Made by a program: the position numbers and the translations under genes
From: JBOICV01 sp050740255
GTDB lineage: Bacteria > Pseudomonadota > Gammaproteobacteria > Nevskiales > JBOICV01
DNA length: 15,955 nucleotides
Reading direction: 5' to 3'
NCBI GenBank assembly: GCA_050740255.1
Contig: JBOICV010000029.1
Coordinates: 1 to 15,955, forward strand
Notes under the pieces: generated by a model
The model's database searches: none
Seen by the model: the letters and a program-made list of their open reading frames with translations, nothing else
What the model was told of the DNA's origin: nothing
Part shown: positions 11,758 through 15,955 of the stretch, in pieces
Numbering within the stretch: the stretch's first letter is position 1
Layout: the number at the start of each line of letters is the position of its first letter

Positions 11758-12597
11758 ATGCAACTGCGTTGCCGTACTCGCGTTCTTGATCTGGCTCACC
11801 CGGTAGTGATGGGTGTGCTTAACGTCACACCCGATTCGTTTTCCGACGGTGGCCGTTGGGTGAATCTTGCCGCTGCCATTGAGCATGCGCAGCAGATGAT
11901 CGCGGAGGGCGCGGCGCTGATTGACGTCGGCGGTGAGTCCACTCGTCCGGGCGCCGAGCCGGTGACGGTAGAGGAAGAGCTGCGCCGGGTCATTCCCGTA
12001 ATCGAGCGTTTGACCGCCGAATTTCCGGATGCATTTATCTCAGTGGATACGATGAAGCCGGAAACCATGCGCGCCGCTTGCGCTGCGGGTGTTGAACTGG
12101 TCAACGACGTCAACGCCTTAAGGGCGCACGACGCGGTGGCAGCCGTCAGCGAAACCAAAGCGGCCGTCTGTCTGATGCATATGCAAGGCGAGCCGCGCAC
12201 CATGCAGCGCGGCCCGCAGTACGTCAATGTGGTGCCGGAGGTGCGCGACTATCTGCTGGGGCGCGCCGAAGCCTGCGAGGATGCAGGCATCGCGCGGGAT
12301 AAAATCCTGCTCGACCCGGGTTTCGGCTTTGGCAAGGCTTTGCCGCATAATTTGTCTTTGCTGGCGCGGCTGGATGAACTGACCGCCTGCGGCTATCCGA
12401 TACTGGTTGGCATGTCGCGTAAGTCCATGCTCGGTGCGGTACTGGGAACGCCACCGCTACGCCGTGTACATGGACATGACGCGGCGGTAGCGCTGGCGGT
12501 ATGGCAGGGGGCCAGGATCATCCGCACGCACGACGTGCGGGCGACACTCGCGTCGGTCAAAGTAGCGACGGAAGTGATGGCATACAAGGGCGCATGA
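11758..12597 (+). CDS. folP: Dihydropteroate synthase
   Basis: FolP condenses p-aminobenzoate with dihydropterin pyrophosphate to give dihydropteroate in folate synthesis, and is the sulfonamide target. The protein has 279 residues (282 in E. coli) and a TIM-barrel layout. In order are MGVLNVTPDSFSDGG (pterin signature 1), LIDVGGESTRPGAEPV (signature 2), SVDTMKPETM, ELVNDVNALR, CLMHMQGEPRTMQ, DPGFGFGK, VGMSRKSMLG and the terminal RTHDV. GAAGG at about 11745-11749 precedes the ATG by 8 nt. It follows the ftsH terminator-like hairpin and overlaps glmM by ATGA, so folP and glmM are translationally coupled. Confidence 0.97.
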   Translation: MQLRCRTRVLDLAHPVVMGVLNVTPDSFSDGGRWVNLAAAIEHAQQMIAEGAALIDVGGESTRPGAEPVTVEEELRRVIPVIERLTAEFPDAFISVDTMKPETMRAACAAGVELVNDVNALRAHDAVAAVSETKAAVCLMHMQGEPRTMQRGPQYVNVVPEVRDYLLGRAEACEDAGIARDKILLDPGFGFGKALPHNLSLLARLDELTACGYPILVGMSRKSMLGAVLGTPPLRRVHGHDAAVALAVWQGARIIRTHDVRATLASVKVATEVMAYKGA

Positions 12598-13940
12598 GCA
12601 GGAAATATTTCGGCACCGACGGCATACGCGGGCGCGTGGGTGAAGCGCCCATGACGCCCGATTTTGCCTTGAAGCTCGGCTGGGCGGCCGGCAAGGTGCT
12701 CGCGCCGAAAAAAGGCCGGGCAAAAGTCGTGATCGGTAAGGACACGCGTCTGTCCGGCTATATGTTCGAATCCGTGCTGGAAGCCGGTTTCTCCGCGGCC
12801 GGGGTGGATGTGATCCTGCTCGGACCCATGCCTACGCCGGGGATCGCCTATCTGACCCGTACCGTGCACGCCAGCGCGGGCGTCGTGATTTCAGCTTCAC
12901 ACAATCTTTTTCAGGACAATGGCGTGAAGTTCTTCGACAATCGCGGTTATAAGTTGCCCGACGCCATAGAACACAAGATCGAAGCACTGCTGGATCAGCC
13001 CTTACGGAGCGTGGCGCCCGAGGAGCTGGGTCGAGCACGCCGCATGAGCGACGCGACCGGCCGCTATATCGAATTCTGCAAAAGCACTTTTCGCCGCAAC
13101 ACCACGCTTGTGGGTCTGCGGATCGCGGTGGATTGCGCCAATGGCGCCACTTACAACGTCGCACCCAGCGTGTTCCGCGAAATGGGTGCCGAGGTGCACG
13201 TCATTGGCAATCATCCTGACGGCCTCAATATCAATCACGGCTGCGGTTCCACCCATGTCGGGGCCTTGCAGAAAGCGGCGCGGGAATATGAGGCTGACAT
13301 CGGCATCGCCCTCGATGGCGACGGTGATCGCTGCATTCTGGTGGACGCAGGCGGCCGGATCGTGGACGGCGATGAGATTCTTTACGTTCTCGCGCGGGCG
13401 CGGAAGGCGGACGGGAAACTCAAGGGTCCAGTCGTCGGTACCTTGATGAGCAATCTGGGGCTGGAACTGGCCTTGAAGGGCGAGGGCATTGAATTCGCGC
13501 GCGCCAAGGTCGGCGACCGCTATGTAATGGAGATGCTGGCCGAGCGCGGCGGCATGCTCGGCGGTGAATCCTCCGGTCACATTCTCTGCCTCGACCGCGT
13601 GACTTCCGGCGACGGCATCGTCTCGGCTCTGCAGGTGCTGGCGGTAATGGTGTCGCAGAAGAAGTCGCTGCGCGCACTGCTCACAGGACTGGAGAAATGC
13701 CCGCAGATACTGGTCAATGTAAAACTCCAGGGTGGTAAGTCCCAAACCGTTATGGACTCTCCAAGCGTCAAGCAGGCGGTAGTAGCGGTCGAGAAGGAAT
13801 TGGGGAAGCACGGACGCGTGCTGTTGCGACCCTCCGGAACTGAACCGCTGATTCGAGTAATGGTAGAAGGTTTGGATCCAGCCAAGATCAAGTCGCAGGC
13901 AGAGCGCATAGCCGATGCTGTCCGCGGCGCAGCCGCGTAG
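12594..13940 (+). CDS. glmM: Phosphoglucosamine mutase
   Basis: GlmM converts glucosamine-6-phosphate to glucosamine-1-phosphate, the step before GlmU on the way to UDP-GlcNAc for peptidoglycan and LPS. From ATG 12594, which overlaps the folP stop, it has 448 residues (445 in E. coli) and begins MSRKYFGTDGIRGRVG. The frame is open further upstream, but that part is antisense-free folP coding in another frame and lacks family similarity. The phosphoserine loop has the catalytic S102 in ISASHNLFQDNG. The usual SASHNP has become SASHNL, with Leu105 in place of a highly conserved proline. The metal loop DGDGDR has D241, D243 and D245, and the sugar and phosphate loops GGESSGH and RPSGTEPLIRVMVEG are intact. 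All catalytic residues are present, so activity is expected. Confidence 0.97.
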   Translation: MSRKYFGTDGIRGRVGEAPMTPDFALKLGWAAGKVLAPKKGRAKVVIGKDTRLSGYMFESVLEAGFSAAGVDVILLGPMPTPGIAYLTRTVHASAGVVISASHNLFQDNGVKFFDNRGYKLPDAIEHKIEALLDQPLRSVAPEELGRARRMSDATGRYIEFCKSTFRRNTTLVGLRIAVDCANGATYNVAPSVFREMGAEVHVIGNHPDGLNINHGCGSTHVGALQKAAREYEADIGIALDGDGDRCILVDAGGRIVDGDEILYVLARARKADGKLKGPVVGTLMSNLGLELALKGEGIEFARAKVGDRYVMEMLAERGGMLGGESSGHILCLDRVTSGDGIVSALQVLAVMVSQKKSLRALLTGLEKCPQILVNVKLQGGKSQTVMDSPSVKQAVVAVEKELGKHGRVLLRPSGTEPLIRVMVEGLDPAKIKSQAERIADAVRGAAA

Positions 13941-13945
13941 TGTAT

Positions 13946-13950
13946 GGAGA
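13946..13950 (+). promoter_or_regulatory. Ribosome binding site that favours the tpiA start at 13959
   Basis: GGAGA lies 8 nt before ATG 13959 and overlaps the alternative in-frame ATG at 13944, which has no comparable site of its own. Confidence 0.55.
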
Positions 13951-13958
13951 CAAACCGT

Positions 13959-14708
13959 ATGTCCCGCCGCAAACTTGTGGCTGGCAACTGGAAAATGCAT
14001 GGCTCGGTCGCCATGACCGAGGCGCTAGTAAAGGCGCTCAGCCGGGAAAAACTGGGCTGTGACGTATTGGTGTGCCCACCGTATCCCTATCTTGCGCAGG
14101 CGGTTGCATTCGGCGTAGGCGGCGCTGTAGCGGTCGGCGCGCAGGACATTTGTGAGAAGACCGGCCAAGGCGCGTTCACCGGCGAGGTCAGTGGGCCAAT
14201 GCTGGCCGAGATCGGCTGCACTTATACCATCGTCGGCCATTCGGAGCGCCGGCAGTTCTTCGGTGACACCGATCAGCGTGTGGCGGAGAAATTCAAGGCA
14301 GCGCAGGCGGCAGGTTTGATTCCTATTCTTTGTGTGGGTGAAATACTGTCCGAGCGCGAAGCGAATCAGACCGAGGCAGTGCTGGCGCGTCAGCTCATGG
14401 CCGCGATCGAGCTGAATGGAATAGCCGCCTTCGAGCGGGCGGTGATTGCCTATGAGCCGGTTTGGGCCATCGGTACCGGCAAGACCGCCAGCGCCGCTCA
14501 AGCTCAGGAGGCGCATGCGTTTTTGCGTGCTCAGTTTGCAGGAAAAGATGCTAAAATCGCCGCCCGCTTGCGGATACTTTATGGCGGCAGCGTCAAGCCG
14601 GACAATGCGTCCGCGTTATTTACCTGCCCCGACGTCGATGGCGGACTGATAGGCGGCGCCTCACTCGACGCGGATCAGTTCCTCGCCATCTGCCGCGCGG
14701 CAATTTAA
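13959..14708 (+). CDS. tpiA: Triose-phosphate isomerase
   Basis: TpiA interconverts dihydroxyacetone phosphate and glyceraldehyde-3-phosphate in glycolysis and gluconeogenesis. From ATG 13959 it has 249 residues (255 in E. coli). The family start KLVAGNWKMHG gives N10 and K12 at the active site; H94 lies in GHSERR and the catalytic base E166 in YEPVWAIGTGK. The phosphate loops are LYGGSVKPDN and GLIGGASL. An in-frame ATG at 13944 would add METNR, but the GGAGA site supports 13959. It lies 18 bp after glmM and 18 bp before secG; this tpiA insertion between glmM and secG is typical of Pseudomonas-like gammaproteobacteria and absent from E. coli. Confidence 0.97.
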   Translation: MSRRKLVAGNWKMHGSVAMTEALVKALSREKLGCDVLVCPPYPYLAQAVAFGVGGAVAVGAQDICEKTGQGAFTGEVSGPMLAEIGCTYTIVGHSERRQFFGDTDQRVAEKFKAAQAAGLIPILCVGEILSEREANQTEAVLARQLMAAIELNGIAAFERAVIAYEPVWAIGTGKTASAAQAQEAHAFLRAQFAGKDAKIAARLRILYGGSVKPDNASALFTCPDVDGGLIGGASLDADQFLAICRAAI

Positions 14709-14726
14709 TGGATTTATAGGTAGTTC

Positions 14727-15083
14727 ATGTACGCGATTCTGGCTGTGATTCAGGTGATCGTCGCGCTGGCGATCATCGGTTTGGTGCTGCTGCAGCAGGG
14801 CAAGGGTGCCGATATGGGCGCTGCCTTCGGCGCGGGAGCGTCAGGTACCCTCTTCGGCTCGCGCGGTTCGGCTAACTTTTTGAGCCATGCGACCGCCGGG
14901 CTGGCCGCGGTGTTCTTTATTGTCAGCCTGTCACTGGCCTATCTGGTCAACCAGGGCGGCGGCAAACAGGACAGCGTGCTGGATGCCATGCCGGCGCCGA
15001 CGCCGCAGCTCTCGGTTCCAGTTCCGACCGAACTACCCGCTGATGCGCCAGCCCCGACCGCGCCGACCGAGGCGCCTGAGTAA
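14727..15083 (+). CDS. secG: Preprotein translocase subunit SecG
   Basis: SecG is the small, non-essential subunit of the SecYEG channel that assists SecA-driven export. The protein has 118 residues (110 in E. coli). Two membrane helices lie at about 2-22 and 54-75, joined by the conserved cytoplasmic loop LLQQGKGADMGAAFGAG and SGTLFGSRGSANFL. The tail (about 80-118) is rich in Pro, Ala and Thr and is likely disordered. The ribosome site is weak (AGG 6 nt before the ATG). It lies 40 bp before the tRNA-Leu, the same secG-tRNA-Leu order as in E. coli. Confidence 0.95.
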   Translation: MYAILAVIQVIVALAIIGLVLLQQGKGADMGAAFGAGASGTLFGSRGSANFLSHATAGLAAVFFIVSLSLAYLVNQGGGKQDSVLDAMPAPTPQLSVPVPTELPADAPAPTAPTEAPE

Positions 15084-15096
15084 AATATCCAAGTTT

Positions 15097-15117
15097 TGCG
15101 GGCTTCCCCAGCCCGTG
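15097..15117 (+). other. Hairpin between secG and tRNA-Leu
   Basis: CGGGCT (15099-15104) pairs with AGCCCG (15110-15115) around TCCCC, and two wobble pairs can extend it. No T-tract follows and the tRNA begins 9 nt later, so it is more likely a processing or spacer structure than a terminator. Confidence 0.3.
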
Positions 15118-15123
15118 CCCCGT

Positions 15124-15208
15124 GCGGACGTGGCGGAATTGGTAGACGCACTACCTTGAGGTGGTAGCGCCGAAAGGTGTGAGAGTTCGAGTCTCTCCGT
15201 CCGCACCA
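15124..15208 (+). tRNA. leuU: tRNA-Leu, anticodon GAG
   Basis: An 85-nt class II tRNA. The acceptor arm GCGGACG (15124-15130) pairs with CGTCCGC (15198-15204), followed by discriminator A and an encoded CCA (15206-15208). The anticodon stem is CTACC/GGTAG with anticodon GAG at 15158-15160, reading CUC and CUU. It has a long variable arm, as required for tRNA-Leu, and a T arm GAGAG-TTCGAGT-CTCTC (15181-15197). Its position after secG matches leuU in E. coli. The gene is intact although an integrase lies just downstream, as expected if integration rebuilds the tRNA 3' end. Confidence 0.97.
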
Positions 15209-15252
15209 TATAAATCAATAACTTACGACGCCATTTCTGGCCTGTGGATAAA
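15181..15252. other. Probable attachment-site region of an integrated element
   Basis: Tyrosine recombinases commonly use the T arm and 3' end of tRNA genes as the crossover core. Here the tRNA 3' end is followed within 81 bp by a tyrosine integrase gene. The exact core cannot be set without the second copy at the other end of the element, which is outside the window. Confidence 0.4.
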
Positions 15253-15286
15253 TGGCTCCAAATTGGCTCCAAATTTGGCTCCAAAT
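15253..15286 (+). repeat. Three tandem TGGCTCCAAAT repeats beside the integrase
   Basis: Perfect 11-bp copies lie at 15253-15263, 15264-15274 and 15276-15286, the last two separated by a single T. The spacing is 11-12 bp, close to one helical turn, and they end 2 bp before the integrase stop codon. The arrangement suits arm-type integrase or accessory-protein binding sites near the end of an integrated element (inference). Confidence 0.85.
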
Positions 15287-15288
15287 AA

Positions 15289-15955
15289 TCAGGTCAGAAT
15301 CAGCGCCGATACGTCGGTCCAGGGTGCGTCGTGACCGGCCAGATAGAGCTCGGTCATGTCCTTCGAAGCGTGCCCCATCAACGTCTGAATCTGCTCGATA
15401 GTCCAGCCGCGCTCGAGGTAGAGCTGGCCGCCAAGCGATCGGATCTCGTGGAAGCTTGGCGGATGCTCGACGCCCTCGAATAGTTTGCAGGCATCACGCG
15501 CCGCGTCGAAGGCCCTTGTGAGCTGCTCCGGTAAGACCTGGGTGTGGTGTTCCCGATGACTGGCGCGCAGGTGCCGGGGCTTTGCCTTCTGGGGGAGTCT
15601 ATGGACCAGATAAGTCGATGCGACGTTATCGCGGCAGCGCGTCACCAGCACCTCTGCGACGGCGATTCGCAGCCTGACCTGCGTGCTGTCGGCGGTCTTC
15701 GCCGGCACAACGTACAGGCAACCGTCGTCACGGTAGTCTGAAAACTTGAGCCTGCAGATGTCACCGCGGCGCAGCAGCGTCGTCAGGCCGATGTCCATCG
15801 CATTCCTTAGCCACGCCGGCGCCTGTTCATAGATTGCGCGATATTGATCCAGAGTAAGCCGAGTGCGCTTTTTTTCGATGTCGCCTGTGCGGATGCGCTT
15901 AGTCGCGCCAGCGGGATTGTTGTCTATCCATCCTTCTTGCACCGCTGTGTCTAGG
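15289..15955 (-). CDS. Tyrosine-recombinase integrase, C-terminal part (5' end outside window)
   Basis: This is the catalytic half of a phage/ICE-type site-specific integrase, running off the right edge with its frame still open (LDTAVQEGWIDNNP at the edge). About 221 codons are present. The visible active site has the first Arg in TTLLRRGDICRL and Lys in VPAKTADS. It continues with HEIR (His codon 15448-15450, Arg 15439-15441), the second His in LMGHASKDM, and the nucleophile Tyr in ELYLAG (codon 15343-15345). All residues of the R-K-HxxR-H-Y set are there, so it is not obviously dead. The N-terminal arm-binding and core-binding domains must lie beyond the window. It points toward tRNA-Leu, 80 bp away, and marks the end of a prophage, integrative element or genomic island. 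Confidence 0.93.
   Translation of the reverse strand, partial: LDTAVQEGWIDNNPAGATKRIRTGDIEKKRTRLTLDQYRAIYEQAPAWLRNAMDIGLTTLLRRGDICRLKFSDYRDDGCLYVVPAKTADSTQVRLRIAVAEVLVTRCRDNVASTYLVHRLPQKAKPRHLRASHREHHTQVLPEQLTRAFDAARDACKLFEGVEHPPSFHEIRSLGGQLYLERGWTIEQIQTLMGHASKDMTELYLAGHDAPWTDVSALILT

Noticed and set aside
14549..14557. TGCTAAAAT inside tpiA as an extended -10 promoter for secG/tRNA
   Set aside because: No -35 lies at a usable distance (the nearest TTGCGT has a 23-bp spacer) and the genes are packed as an operon.

Overview
The window carries a 15.9-kb stretch of GC-rich gammaproteobacterial chromosome. The gene order carA-carB-greA ... yhbY(reverse)-rlmE-ftsH-folP-glmM-tpiA-secG-tRNA-Leu(GAG) is the conserved housekeeping block of Pseudomonas-like, non-enteric gammaproteobacteria; the tpiA between glmM and secG argues against an enteric. 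The genus cannot be fixed from the sequence alone.

Layout. (1) 1-4321: the 3' part of carA, complete carB (the two subunits of carbamoyl-phosphate synthetase, feeding pyrimidine and arginine synthesis) and greA (transcript-cleavage factor), all rightward and tightly packed. (2) 4322-8657: an accessory three-gene unit sits where greA would normally be followed directly by yhbY. It has a 156-bp leader with inverted repeats, a secreted DUF1329 protein, a membrane histidine kinase with a probable DAHL-type periplasmic sensor, and a response regulator made of two receiver domains with no recognisable output domain. The second receiver has glutamate in place of the phosphoacceptor aspartate. This is the least described part of the window. 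(3) 8618-9034: yhbY on the minus strand, converging on and overlapping the response-regulator gene by 40 bp. (4) 9098-11729: rlmE and ftsH (23S rRNA methyltransferase and membrane AAA protease; ftsH appears to start at TTG), closed by a perfect 12-bp hairpin. (5) 11758-15208: folP, glmM, tpiA, secG and tRNA-Leu(GAG), nearly gap-free, with folP/glmM overlapping by ATGA. (6) 15209-15955: downstream of the intact tRNA-Leu lie three tandem 11-bp repeats and the 3' part of a tyrosine-recombinase integrase on the minus strand. This is the edge of an element probably integrated at the tRNA 3' end, whose body lies beyond the window.

How the genes work together. The housekeeping genes supply basic functions (carbamoyl phosphate, transcription fidelity, ribosome maturation, proteolysis, folate, UDP-GlcNAc precursor, glycolysis, protein export) and are grouped by ancient synteny rather than by one pathway. 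The DUF1329-kinase-regulator trio probably forms one signalling unit: a periplasmic protein, a kinase with a helical periplasmic sensor, and an output-less regulator that must act through protein contacts. That functional link is inference from operon structure. There is no gene-free stretch longer than 300 bp; the longest is 4322-4477.
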